A stretch of DNA of 64,000 nucleotides from Myxococcales bacterium. Its GTDB lineage: Bacteria > Myxococcota_A > UBA796 > GCA-2862545. The DNA is taken from NCBI GenBank assembly GCA_019634415.1, contig JAHQVJ010000249.1:1-64000 (forward strand), in the 5' to 3' direction. A program made the position numbers and the translations under genes. The notes beneath the pieces were generated by a model. That model saw only the letters and a program-made list of their open reading frames with translations, was not told the origin of the DNA and made no database searches. Of this stretch, positions 42,280 to 55,311 are shown in pieces (position 1 is the stretch's first letter; each line of letters begins with the position of its first letter).

Positions 42280-43848
42280 TCAGAGGCCCGTGTCGAGGGC
42301 CACGGCGTCGAGCGCGCCCAGGGGCGGCTGCTCCCAGACCACCAGCTGGTCCGCCCCCAGAGCTTCGAGGGCGGACGGCGCCCCCGCGACCACCATCCGA
42401 CTGCGCTCCCCGGCAGCCGCCACGCCCAGCCGGACCTCTGCCTCGCGATGGCGCAGCACGGCATTGACCAGGCCCACGTGGTACTCCAGCCCTCGCCAGG
42501 GACCCTGGGGGTCCATCAGCGTGCGCAGCCGCGCACCACCTGTCCAGGCATAGAGCGTGGGCCGCCGCTGCTCGGGCCCGGCCACTCCCCCCACCGGGGC
42601 CACACTGCTGAAGCGCACGTCGTCGAGCCCCGCCAGACGCGACAGACGCGACAGGATCTGCACCGGATCGGCGCGATCGTCGTCGATTCGAAACGAGGCG
42701 GCATCTCCCGACGCCTCCAGCAGATCGGAGGCCGTGTGCACGCCTGCAGCCCCTGGCGCCGACACCTCGAAGCCCGCAGCGACGACACGCTGCACCAGGG
42801 CGTCCGCACCCACCGTCACGGCAACGTTCAGGTCGTGGAAGGAGTCGTGCATGCCTGCGATGCCGCGCGCCCGCTCCTCGAACCCGTGCTCGAGGAGCTG
42901 CCCGAGGCAGGTCCGCGCCCGACCGTCCTGCACACCCATCGACTGGAACACACAGCTGGCGAGGGCCTCCTCGAGCTCCGGCGCGCCCGCGAGCCGGGCC
43001 ACCACGGAGTCCACGTCCCGCGTGGGATCCACCAGGGCCTCGAAGGGATCGAGGGAGGCAGCGCCACGCTGCTCGCTCCCTGCACCACACCTCGGCTCCC
43101 TCGCCCCCTCGCACGCCCGCTGATGCAGCCGACGTGCACGCGGTGAGGATCGTCCCCACAGCGCCTGTCCCACCCGTCGCTGGTAGAGGTCGCCCAGCTC
43201 GCCGTGCAGCCGGATCAGGGCCGCCTCGGCCTCGTCGGAGGGGTCCTCGGCGAGCACGTCGAGCCCCACCTGCACCAGCGCATGCTGCTCCTGCTCGGCC
43301 AGCGACCGCACGGCGGCCTCGAGCCGACGGACGGGCACGGTGCGGTGGCTGTAGGCAGCGTGGAGCAACACGGGAGCCGGCACGTCACTGCCGGCGAGTC
43401 GCTCGAGCGCAGCCGGATCCTCGCACCCCAGCAAGCCGTCGTAGGCAGCCCCCGCAGCCGCCAGGGGGAGCTGCGGCAGCCGTTCCGCCAGCCAGCGGCA
43501 CGCCTCCGCCGAGCCACAACCGTCGAGGAGATCCGCCCACTCGGGATGCGGCGCACGCGCCATGCGGTCGAGGAGCTGCTCGCGAGCGTCGCCCGCCCCG
43601 GCGCACACGGCCTCGCGCATCTGCCCCACGGGCGGAAACGCCCCCGGCGTCTGCCGCCAAGCAGCGACGGTGTCGGGCATGTCGGCGTCGAACCGCGGCG
43701 GAAGCGGGCGGTGGGCCACCGTGACCACCGCCGTCCACACCGGTCCCTCCACCTCCAGCAGCGGCAGCGCCGAGGGCGGAGCCGGAACGGGCGGGTCCAG
43801 GGTCTGAAGGAGACCGCAGGCCCCCAGGGCGAGCAGTGAGGTCCACAC
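42280..43848 (-). CDS. Putative lipoprotein of unknown function
   Basis: A 522-residue exported protein with GTG start, short signal and lipobox LLALGACG (Cys near residue 10). The body is largely helical with repeated Leu/Ala/Glu-rich segments (RLAERLPQLPLAAAGAAYDG and AAVRSLAEQEQHALVQVGLD) resembling HEAT-type repeats in the first 200 residues, then mixed alpha/beta. Several Cys residues could form disulfides. I do not recognise a family. Divergent from DUF2461; a GATAGGCT box lies upstream of the GTG. Confidence 0.55.
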   Translation of the reverse strand: MWTSLLALGACGLLQTLDPPVPAPPSALPLLEVEGPVWTAVVTVAHRPLPPRFDADMPDTVAAWRQTPGAFPPVGQMREAVCAGAGDAREQLLDRMARAPHPEWADLLDGCGSAEACRWLAERLPQLPLAAAGAAYDGLLGCEDPAALERLAGSDVPAPVLLHAAYSHRTVPVRRLEAAVRSLAEQEQHALVQVGLDVLAEDPSDEAEAALIRLHGELGDLYQRRVGQALWGRSSPRARRLHQRACEGAREPRCGAGSEQRGAASLDPFEALVDPTRDVDSVVARLAGAPELEEALASCVFQSMGVQDGRARTCLGQLLEHGFEERARGIAGMHDSFHDLNVAVTVGADALVQRVVAAGFEVSAPGAAGVHTASDLLEASGDAASFRIDDDRADPVQILSRLSRLAGLDDVRFSSVAPVGGVAGPEQRRPTLYAWTGGARLRTLMDPQGPWRGLEYHVGLVNAVLRHREAEVRLGVAAAGERSRMVVAGAPSALEALGADQLVVWEQPPLGALDAVALDTGL

Positions 43849-43914
43849 GGGCGACAGCCTATCGCGATGTCGAACCAGGAGAAGGTCGAACGTCAGGGGG
43901 GTACAGGAGAGGGC

Positions 43915-44595
43915 ATGTCGATCTTGAGACCCGAGCTGTTCACCTTCCTCGCCGATCTCGCTCAGAACAACGACCGGGATTGGTTCAACGCGAACAAGGA
44001 TCGCTTCGAGCGCGACGTGATGGCGCCCAGCCTCGCGTTCGTGGAGGCCTTCCGACCCAAGCTGCACGAGATCAGCCCGCGGTTCCTGGCCATCGCGAAG
44101 AAGCAGGGAGGCTCGCTGTTCCGAATCTTCCGAGACACGCGCTTCAGCAAGGACAAGACGCCCTACAAGAAGAACGTGGGCTTCCAGTTCCGCCACGACC
44201 AGGCCGCTCGCGACGTGCACGCGCCAGGCTTCTACCTGCACATCGAGCCCGGCAACGTGGGCGTGGGGTGCGGCATGTGGCACCCCGACAACACCTCGCT
44301 GCAGGCGATTCGCGAGCGCGTGGTTGGCGACTCGGAGGCGTTCACCGGCCTGAAGGCGGAGCTCGAGGGCGCGGGGCTGTCGTTCTTCGGAGCGTCCCTG
44401 AAGCGCCCACCTCGCGGCTTCGACAAGGACCACGAGCACATCGAGGACCTCAAGCGCAAGGACTGGGCGGTGCACCGCGAGCTGTCCGAGGAGGCGGTGG
44501 TGGCCGACGACTTCCTCGACGCCCTGGCCACCGAGTTCCGCAAGGCCGCACCCTTGGTGCGCTTCCTGTGCGACGTGCAGGGCCTGCCATTCTGA
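43915..44595 (+). CDS. DUF2461 family protein
   Basis: A 226-residue soluble protein that matches DUF2461 along its length: LFTFLADLAQNNDRDWFNAN near the start, RIFRDTRFSKDKTPYKKNVG in the middle, and GFYLHIEPGNVGVGCGMWHP, the most conserved motif. The function of the family is unknown. The ATG at 43915 has AGGAG about 7 bases upstream and is preferred over 43867. It runs directly into a 33-base palindrome. Confidence 0.85.
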   Translation: MSILRPELFTFLADLAQNNDRDWFNANKDRFERDVMAPSLAFVEAFRPKLHEISPRFLAIAKKQGGSLFRIFRDTRFSKDKTPYKKNVGFQFRHDQAARDVHAPGFYLHIEPGNVGVGCGMWHPDNTSLQAIRERVVGDSEAFTGLKAELEGAGLSFFGASLKRPPRGFDKDHEHIEDLKRKDWAVHRELSEEAVVADDFLDALATEFRKAAPLVRFLCDVQGLPF

Positions 44596-44627
44596 TCGCG
44601 ACAATCAACTCCGTTGATTGTCGCGAT
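44595..44627. repeat. 33-bp perfect palindrome, copy 1
   Basis: Two 15-base arms (ATCGCGACAATCAAC and GTTGATTGTCGCGAT) flank the 3-base centre TCC with no mismatch; one further G-C pair extends the arms to 16 bases. It begins in the DUF2461 stop codon. No T-run follows, so it is not a standard intrinsic terminator. A near-identical copy lies 128 bases downstream. Confidence 0.8.
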
Positions 44628-44722
44628 CGAGCGGAGCGCGCCTGTCCCGGGGTTGCAGTGGGACTGGAACGAGCGAGTGCAGGGAGTGCTGCAAGTCCAG
44701 GCGCGGAGCGGCAACCTGTAGC

Positions 44723-44755
44723 ATCGCGACAATCAGCCCCGTTGATTGTCGCGAT
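44723..44755. repeat. 33-bp palindrome, copy 2
   Basis: Same sequence as copy 1 except at two positions (centre CCC and one G in place of A, which leaves a G-T pair). Copies 1 and 2 are in the same orientation and bound a 95-base GC-rich spacer. Copy 2 ends 22 bases before the ATG of the FHA/winged-helix gene, a plausible operator position. Confidence 0.8.
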
Positions 44756-44777
44756 GAGACCCTGACGGGAGACTCGG

Positions 44778-45677
44778 ATGCGCGCCTACGTACGATTCGC
44801 CCTGCCGTCGGGCGCCCACGCAGACGCGTGCCCTGGCGATCTGGTGGGCCGACTGTGGACGGCAGCGATTCGTCTGGACGATCCCAGGGTGTCGGAGGCC
44901 CACGCCCTCGTCAGCCTACGCGGAGCCCAGCTGAAGCTGCTTCCCCTTCGCGGCGTTCTGGCGGTGGGCGGCCTGCAGGTGACCGAGGTGGTGCTCGCGC
45001 CAAGCACCCGCGTGGAGCTCGCCCAGGGACTCGTCCTCGAGGTGCTGGACGTGCAACTGCCCGAACGGACGCCAGCGCTGGCGGGACTGGGTCCGCAGCC
45101 CATCGTGCTCGCCAGCGGCGTTCACTCCCTCGTCGAGGGGCCCCACCTGATTCCCCGCTACCTGGCCGACGCCGCAGCATGGTGGTGGAGCACCGGCGAG
45201 GGCTTCGCTCTGCAGGTCCCCGGCCAGTCTCCTCGAGCCGTCGCCCTCGACGACCAGGTCGAGGTGATGGGCCTCTCCCTGCGGGTAGTGGAGGTGCCTG
45301 CCGAGCTGTTGGGCGTGCCAGAGACGCACCAGCGGGGGCGGCTGCACCCACCCGTGCATCTCGTGGCGCGGTACGACTCGGTGCAGGTCCATCGATCCGG
45401 CGAGCCCGTGGTGGTGATCGGCGGCATCCCCGCCCGGATCCTGTCGGAGCTGGTGGCCATGGGCGGGCTGGGGAGCTGGGAGGCCATCGCCACGGAGGTG
45501 TGGTCCCAAGACACCCACGATCGCACGCTGCTGCGGCAGCGCTGGGACCGAAACCTGCAGACCCTCCGACGCAAGATCCGCGAGGCCCGGCTCCGACCCG
45601 ATCTGGTGCGAGCAGACGGCCACGGCCACTTCGAGTTGGTGCTGGCGAGCGGCGATCGAGTCACGAACGAGACCTGA
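44778..45677 (+). CDS. FHA-like and C-terminal winged-helix DNA-binding protein
   Basis: A 299-residue protein. The N-terminal part resembles an FHA phosphothreonine-binding domain (VGRLWTAAIRLDDPRVSEAH, ALVSLRGAQLKLLPLRG). A second beta-rich region follows (about 115-185). The C-terminal 85 residues look like an OmpR-type winged helix: ILSELVAMGGLGSWEAIATE, LLRQRWDRNLQTLRRKIREA, VRADGHGHFELVL. It probably links kinase signalling to transcription. The palindromes at 44595-44755 lie directly upstream and may be its own sites, which is inference. Confidence 0.7.
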   Translation: MRAYVRFALPSGAHADACPGDLVGRLWTAAIRLDDPRVSEAHALVSLRGAQLKLLPLRGVLAVGGLQVTEVVLAPSTRVELAQGLVLEVLDVQLPERTPALAGLGPQPIVLASGVHSLVEGPHLIPRYLADAAAWWWSTGEGFALQVPGQSPRAVALDDQVEVMGLSLRVVEVPAELLGVPETHQRGRLHPPVHLVARYDSVQVHRSGEPVVVIGGIPARILSELVAMGGLGSWEAIATEVWSQDTHDRTLLRQRWDRNLQTLRRKIREARLRPDLVRADGHGHFELVLASGDRVTNET

Positions 45678-45742
45678 CCAGACCCCACGGCGGACGGCGG
45701 TCTGACCCCGGACAGATGGCAACACTCCCCGGATGAGCCACG

Positions 45743-46606
45743 GTGAGCGCATCCACGGAGGTTCGTGTGACGTCACGACCGAGAATCTGGCCCTCCCTCG
45801 TCCTGGCTGTCGTCGCATCCGTAGGCGCATCGCTGGTCGCGGGAATCGTCGCCTACGCGGGCGCGTTCGCCATGGGGTGGCTCACCCTCGAAGACCTCGC
45901 CCAGCCAACGCCCCCCGTCCTGTTGATGACGACTGTGGCGTTGACGGGCATCGTCAGTCTGGGGCTGGTGCTGTGCGCGGCCTCGTTGTCTCCAGTGCCG
46001 ATCGTCGAGCGCTTGGGACTGACCCGCGGCGTGTTCCGACCCACCACCATGATCCTCGCAGGGCTGTTCAGCATGGGACTGGCCCAGATGACGGGCACCG
46101 CGGCCACCCTCCTCCTGGGGGAGGAAGCATTCGAGATCCTGGAGTTCATGTTCCCCCTCGATCAGGTGAGTGGCTGGACCACCGTGGGCCTGTTCGTGGC
46201 GATCTCCATCGGACCCGGGGTCTACGAGGAGATCTTGTTCCGGGGCTTTGTCCAGCGCCGACTGCTAGCGCGCACGCGACCCTGGATCGCCATCACCGTG
46301 ACCTCTGTGCTGTTCGGGGCGAGCCATCTGGTTCCGCAGCAGATGTTGATCATCGCCCCCACGTCCATCTGGTTGGGCGTGGTGGGGTGGCGCTCGAAGT
46401 CCGTGCTCGCGCCCATCGTGGCACATGTCATCCACAACGCAGGAACGTTCGTCCTCGCCAAGGGGCTGCCCGACCTGGAAGCCGACTGGTCCCACCTGGG
46501 CGTGGTTCTGGCAACCACCACCCTCGTGGGCGTCGCCATGTTCGCCTCCGAGCCCGAGCTCCGACCAAACCAAGCCAGAGGAGCACGCACGAGGACCGCG
46601 GTCTGA
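45743..46606 (+). CDS. CPBP family intramembrane glutamic endopeptidase
   Basis: A 287-residue membrane protein with about eight helices. The ABI/CPBP motifs are present: GPGVYEEILFRGFVQRRLLA (catalytic Glu pair and Arg), VLFGASHLVPQQ and VAHVIHNAG with conserved His residues. Members cleave within the membrane or process prenylated and bacteriocin-type peptides. The start is GTG at 45743. The GTG lies 65 bases after the FHA gene. The C-terminus is convergent with the next gene. Confidence 0.85.
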   Translation: MSASTEVRVTSRPRIWPSLVLAVVASVGASLVAGIVAYAGAFAMGWLTLEDLAQPTPPVLLMTTVALTGIVSLGLVLCAASLSPVPIVERLGLTRGVFRPTTMILAGLFSMGLAQMTGTAATLLLGEEAFEILEFMFPLDQVSGWTTVGLFVAISIGPGVYEEILFRGFVQRRLLARTRPWIAITVTSVLFGASHLVPQQMLIIAPTSIWLGVVGWRSKSVLAPIVAHVIHNAGTFVLAKGLPDLEADWSHLGVVLATTTLVGVAMFASEPELRPNQARGARTRTAV

Positions 46607-46679
46607 CGACGCCCATCCTCTCCACCGCTCGGTTCTCGCCCGCATGGTTCGCCCTGGAGCCTGCCCTTGGGCCCTCACG

Positions 46680-47383
46680 TCAGCCGGACCCAGGGCCCAC
46701 CTCTGCACCGATGCAGTCGATGTAGGCCCGCACCATGACGTTGGCGTGAAGGGCCGGAAGGATCAGCAACGGTAGGACCAGGACGCCGCCGACGCCCCAC
46801 CCCGCGACGATCAGGGCGGCAAGTCCGAGACGCCACAGGGGGTAGTGCAGGAAGTGCCGCACCGACAGCCGGAGCGCGCTGATGGGTCCGACTCCGTGGA
46901 GGACGACGGCGACAGGAGCAAAGCCGAACATCGCGTCGCACACGATGCCGGGCACCACACCCAACAACAACCCCAGTCCCTGCATCATGCTGATGGGCAG
47001 GAAGACGATGGAGAAGGCCAAGAGTCCTCGGCCAGAGTACCGAATCGTTCCGAGGAACGTCGGAGGCTCTCGATGCCGGATCCAGCGAGCCTGAACCCGG
47101 AGGAGCGCGTTCGAGATGGGAGCTGCCCCAAGCGACATCAACACGGAGGGAAGCATCGACAGCAGCAGAAGCTGCCCCGCGCCCCACAACAGCTCGTCCT
47201 CGGTCCACACCAGCAGCTGCAAGGACGCATGGCCCATCCAGGGAAGCAACAGCAGCGGGGAGAGCAGGGTGGAGGTCATGTACGCGAGCGACACGAGCGA
47301 GGCAAGCAGGTGGGGGCTCGGCTCGTGGAGCACGTCGGAGGCGGCCTCCCGGCACAGATCCCATGGCTGCGGCCCAGTCCAGC

Positions 47384-47387
<4 letters not shown>
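46680..47387 (-). CDS. Polytopic membrane protein coupled to the double kinase
   Basis: A 235-residue protein with five or six hydrophobic helices (LASLVSLAYMTSTLLSPLLL, GQLLLLSMLPSVLMSLGAAP, LLAFSIVFLPISMMQGLGLL, LGLAALIVAGWGVGGVLVLP). No family recognised. The GTG start overlaps the stop of the kinase/repeat gene (GTGA), so the two are translated together and the proteins probably work together at the membrane. Frames further upstream are shadows of that gene. Confidence 0.65.
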
Positions 47388-51394
<4,007 letters not shown>

Positions 51395-51516
51395 CCACCA
51401 TGCATACCAAACACGACCCGTGGCCCGCAGAGAGCCAGCCCCACAGGGTCATTCCGTGACGACGTCTCTTCGGTCATCGCGGGATAGAGGGGGTACCCCG
51501 CCCACGGTCGTCACCG

Positions 51517-52149
51517 ATGTTCACCGAGTCCCACGCTACCCAGCTCTTCCCCACGGTGGTGTTCCAGCACCGCCTGGAGCACGCCGACAAGCTCAATCGC
51601 AAGTTCCTGCGCGCCATCACCAAGGAGCGCGAGGCCCACCCCACCTGGCGCGGCAAGACCTCCCCCTGGCAATGCACGCCGGATCTTCACGAGCGCACCG
51701 TGTTCGCTCCCCTGGTCCAGGCGGTGGAGCGAGCGGTGGCGGTGGCCAGCGAGGCGCTGCACCACCAGATCGACGGCCACGTGATCACGGGGATGTGGGC
51801 CACGTGGCTGCGTGCGGGAGAGTTCCACCCACCGCACACCCACTCCAACAACTTCTGGTCGGGCGTGTACTGGGTGCGCAACGACGAGCCAGCCACAGCC
51901 AGCATCACCTTCACCAACCCCAACCCCGCCGCTGGCGCGATCCTGCCACGCCTGTCGCGCAACACCATGTCGAACAGCCAGACGTGGTCCTTCGAGGCAC
52001 ATCCCGGGGTGCTCCTGCTGTTTCCTTCTTGGCTATCGCACCACGTGAACCCGCTGGGCGAGGGAGATCGCGTGAGCGTGGCGTTCAACGTGATGCTTCG
52101 CGGAGATCTGCAGACCCCCGACAGTCTGCAGTTTGCCCACATCGGGTAG
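51517..52149 (+). CDS. 2OG-Fe(II) oxygenase family protein (TIGR02466-like)
   Basis: A 210-residue protein beginning LFPTVVFQHRLEH. The double-stranded beta-helix has iron ligands in GEFHPPHTHSNNFWSGVYWV and SWLSHHVNPLGEGDRVSVAF, with the 2OG-contacting Arg after the distal His. This is the pattern of the putative 2OG-Fe(II) oxygenases also found in marine bacteria and phages. The substrate is unknown. Divergent from the double kinase gene; a palindromic GGGGTACCCC lies in the 122-base gap. Confidence 0.8.
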   Translation: MFTESHATQLFPTVVFQHRLEHADKLNRKFLRAITKEREAHPTWRGKTSPWQCTPDLHERTVFAPLVQAVERAVAVASEALHHQIDGHVITGMWATWLRAGEFHPPHTHSNNFWSGVYWVRNDEPATASITFTNPNPAAGAILPRLSRNTMSNSQTWSFEAHPGVLLLFPSWLSHHVNPLGEGDRVSVAFNVMLRGDLQTPDSLQFAHIG

Positions 52150-52212
52150 GTCAGAAATTGGCCGGATCGTGCACTTGACCGTGGCCGGACCGAGGCGCTA
52201 CTTCCGCGTTCC

Positions 52213-55200
52213 ATGAAGCTCGTCCGTCACGTTCGGCTGTCGCTGCAGCAGGGAACCTCCGACCGAATCTACGAGGTGGACCTCTGCGAGTTGGCCGGGG
52301 ACCGATGCGTGGTGAACTTCCGCTACGGTCCGCGTGGCGGCACGCTGCGCGACGGCAGCAAGACGCCGCTTCCCGTGGCCCGAGACGAAGCGGACCGGCT
52401 GTTCGATCAGCTCGTGGACCAGAAGAAGCGGGAGGGCTTCCACGACATGGACAGCGGGGTGCCCCGCCCCGCCCCCACCGGGTCGCGCCCGGTGGCCCAG
52501 CCCGAGCCAGCGCCACCCGCAGATCCGCGGCACGCCCGAATCGTGGCGGCGCTGGAGGATCCGTCCAAGGGGTGGACGCACAACGTCGACGTGATCCTCT
52601 TCCGGGCCAGCGAGCTGCGGGTGCCGGGGATCACGGCACAGCTGGTCGCGATGGCGGCCGAGGCGAAGGGCCGACGCCTCTACAACGTGGTGCGGGCGCT
52701 GCTCCGCTGCGGAGATGCCTCGGCGGTGCCGGCCCTGTTGTCGCTGTGGGAGCAGCGCAGCCTCGAGGGCCACATCCGCAACCTCGCCGGGCACGCCGTG
52801 CTCGAGCTGGCAGATGCCGACGAGGCCGACCGGTTCGTGCGGCGGCAGCGAGCGAAGATCCCCGAGGCGGTGGCGTCGGCGATGGCTTCGGGGGCCGTGG
52901 GCTCGGCGCTGCAGGAGCTGCAACAGCGGCCCAGCGCCCTGGAGCTGCTGTACCTGTGCGCCTCCACCGAGCAAGACCGCGCGCGCCTGGTGGAGCTGCT
53001 GCGCAGTGCAGACGCCCGACCGCCCTGGTGGATGGGCATGCGCCGGATCCTCAAGGCTGCAGAGGCGCGGTCGGACGGACAGGTGCTCGGCGCGGTGCTC
53101 CACCGGGTCGCCCAGTGCAAGCCCACCTTCCCGGGCTTCCGTGGAGCCTCCGCCTGGGTGCCGAACCTGGGCTCGGTGCAGCGGGGCGACTCCCGGGTGG
53201 GCTTCTCGGCCTCCACCCGCGCCTACATGCTGCGTCGTGGCTGGCGCTCCCTGCGGCGCCTGGGCGAGGTCGGCCTGGGCGACGACTACGTGCGCATGGC
53301 CACCGGGCTCCTGCTCGCCGTGACCGACGACGACGCACGGCAGCCGCGGCAGTTCGTGACCTACGACTGGTACACGCGCCGCGAGCGCACCAGCTGGTCC
53401 GCACCGCTGGGCCATCTGTGGGCCTTCAACCAGATCTTGTACCGCCACAGCCCCGACCACGTGGCCGTGAAGCAGACGCTCACGTTCCGGCTCGCGGGAG
53501 GCGTGGAGCCTGCGAACGCGGGCAGAGGTGGGCGGTACGAGGCGTTTCCGGAGCTGTGGAACGGTGCTCCGCTCTCGCTGATCGGCCTGCTCACCCAGAG
53601 CCGCTGTGGCGAGGTTCACGCCTTCGGCGTGCGGGCGCTGCGCGACAACGCGGCCGCCTTCGGCTTGGTGAGCACCGCCGATCTGCTGGCCATGGTGGGC
53701 GCCCCCTACGAGGGCACCGCCGATCTCGCCGCCGACATCGCCGTCACCCGGTACGACCCCGCACAGCCCGATCTGGAGCTGGTGGCCGCGCTGGCCTCCT
53801 GTCCCCATGCACGCGGGCGAGACCTCGCCCTCGGCTGGATCCGCGACAACCCTCACCTCTTCCTGGCGGACGTCGAGTTCGTGGTGGAGCTGGTGCTCAA
53901 TCCCCAGGCCGCCACGCGACAGCTCGCCATGGAGGTGCTGTCGGCCACCGCCATGCGCCCCGACCACGCGCAGATCGTGGTGGAGGCGGTCATCGACCGC
54001 GCGCGGCGCACCGGCGCCGACGACGAGGCAGCGCTCGCCGTGCTGCGCGACGCGTCGGCCGTGCTGCTCACCGCCTTCAGTCAGGAGCTGCGGGCGATTC
54101 CCTTGAGCCTGGTCACGCAGCTGGTACGGCATCGAGCCGAGGGCGTGGCGGAGCTGGGCGCCAAGATTCTGCTCAGCCATCACACGCGCCCGCCGGATCT
54201 GCCCGACGAGCTGCTCACCGCAGTGCTCACCAGCGAGTTCACGGTGGTGCGCCAGATCGGCGTTCGACTGTATGGGGAGCTCGACGACGACGTGCTCGTC
54301 CATCGGTTCCGCGTGCTCGTGGGCCTGATCACCTCCTCCCACCCCGACGTGCGCCAGTCCGTGCGCCCGGTGATCGGCCGGCTCGCGTCGAACAACCCCT
54401 CCTTCGGCCGGATCATCGTGGAAGCGGTCGTCCCCGCCATCTGCGTGGCGGGACCCGAGGGCATGCACGCCGACGTGGTGGCCATGCTCCGCTCCGAGCT
54501 GGCGGGACCCGTCCAGCACCTCGCCGCCGAGCGCGTGCTGGCCATGCTCGAGAGCCCCGTGGGGCTCGTGCAGGAGTACGGCGGCCAGCTGCTGCAGCAG
54601 CACGTCGATCCGACCACCCTGAGCCTGTCGCAGATCGCGGGCCTGGCCTCGTCCGACATCCTGACCGTTCGGCAGGCCAGCTGGTCCATGATGGAGGACC
54701 GCCTCGAGGAGCTGCACACCAACGCCGACGCCATGCTCGACGTGCTGGACGCGTCGTGGCCCGACAGCCGGCAGTTCGGGTTCCACCTCGTCGAGGAGCG
54801 CCTGGGTCCCGACGCGCTCTCTCCCGATCTCACCGTGGCCATCTGCGACAGCGTTCGCCCCGACGTGCAGTCCTTCGGACGACGCACCGTCACCCGGGCC
54901 TTCGGCTCCGACTCCGGTTGGGCCTACCTGCTCAAGCTGTCGCAGCACCCCGCACCCGAGATGCAGCTGTTCGCCAGCGCCTGGCTCGACGTGCACGCAT
55001 CGGGCGACGCTGCCCAGATCCGCAAGATCCAGCCCTACCTGGTCGGCGTCATGACGCGCCCGAACAGGGGCAGCATCGCCAAGGCTCGGGTGATGGCGTT
55101 CCTCGCCCACGAGGCCAAGAACGACCGCGCCACGGCCGAGGTGGTGGCGGAGGTGGTGCGAGGCCTGTCGGCGAGCGAGGCGCAGACCTACCGCGCCCAG

Positions 55201-55311
55201 GCGCTGGAGATCTTGGTGGACATTCGCCGCCGCCATCCCGACATCGACACGCCACTGACCGTGGTGCCTCCTCGCACGTGGACCCGCCCGGAGGCCACCG
55301 ATGCTGTTTGA
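52213..55311 (+). CDS. WGR-domain protein with HEAT-like repeats (YehI/MolR-like)
   Basis: A 1032-residue protein. Residues 1-85 form a WGR domain: QQGTSDRIYEVDLCELAGDR and CVVNFRYGPRGGTLRDGSKT, where YGPRG stands for the WGR core. A Pro-rich linker leads to about 900 residues of helical, HEAT/ARM-like repeats (LYNVVRALLRCGDASAVPAL, AVAMLRSELAGPVQHLAAER type segments). WGR modules bind nucleic acids, as in PARP. The architecture and the SWIM gene that overlaps its end match the E. coli YehI and YehQ proteins. The MoxR-like ATPase and VWA partners of the yeh locus are not present here. Confidence 0.8.
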   Translation: MKLVRHVRLSLQQGTSDRIYEVDLCELAGDRCVVNFRYGPRGGTLRDGSKTPLPVARDEADRLFDQLVDQKKREGFHDMDSGVPRPAPTGSRPVAQPEPAPPADPRHARIVAALEDPSKGWTHNVDVILFRASELRVPGITAQLVAMAAEAKGRRLYNVVRALLRCGDASAVPALLSLWEQRSLEGHIRNLAGHAVLELADADEADRFVRRQRAKIPEAVASAMASGAVGSALQELQQRPSALELLYLCASTEQDRARLVELLRSADARPPWWMGMRRILKAAEARSDGQVLGAVLHRVAQCKPTFPGFRGASAWVPNLGSVQRGDSRVGFSASTRAYMLRRGWRSLRRLGEVGLGDDYVRMATGLLLAVTDDDARQPRQFVTYDWYTRRERTSWSAPLGHLWAFNQILYRHSPDHVAVKQTLTFRLAGGVEPANAGRGGRYEAFPELWNGAPLSLIGLLTQSRCGEVHAFGVRALRDNAAAFGLVSTADLLAMVGAPYEGTADLAADIAVTRYDPAQPDLELVAALASCPHARGRDLALGWIRDNPHLFLADVEFVVELVLNPQAATRQLAMEVLSATAMRPDHAQIVVEAVIDRARRTGADDEAALAVLRDASAVLLTAFSQELRAIPLSLVTQLVRHRAEGVAELGAKILLSHHTRPPDLPDELLTAVLTSEFTVVRQIGVRLYGELDDDVLVHRFRVLVGLITSSHPDVRQSVRPVIGRLASNNPSFGRIIVEAVVPAICVAGPEGMHADVVAMLRSELAGPVQHLAAERVLAMLESPVGLVQEYGGQLLQQHVDPTTLSLSQIAGLASSDILTVRQASWSMMEDRLEELHTNADAMLDVLDASWPDSRQFGFHLVEERLGPDALSPDLTVAICDSVRPDVQSFGRRTVTRAFGSDSGWAYLLKLSQHPAPEMQLFASAWLDVHASGDAAQIRKIQPYLVGVMTRPNRGSIAKARVMAFLAHEAKNDRATAEVVAEVVRGLSASEAQTYRAQALEILVDIRRRHPDIDTPLTVVPPRTWTRPEATDAV

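Noticed and set aside
44595..44755. Palindromes as ordinary intrinsic terminators
   Set aside because: The stems are AT-richer than their surroundings and no T-run follows either copy. Listed as repeats with unknown role.
52198..55236. 1012-codon open frame on the minus strand opposite the WGR gene
   Set aside because: Rich in His, Arg and Gly with no recognisable motif, as expected for antisense frames in high-GC genes. The WGR protein on the plus strand has domain support.
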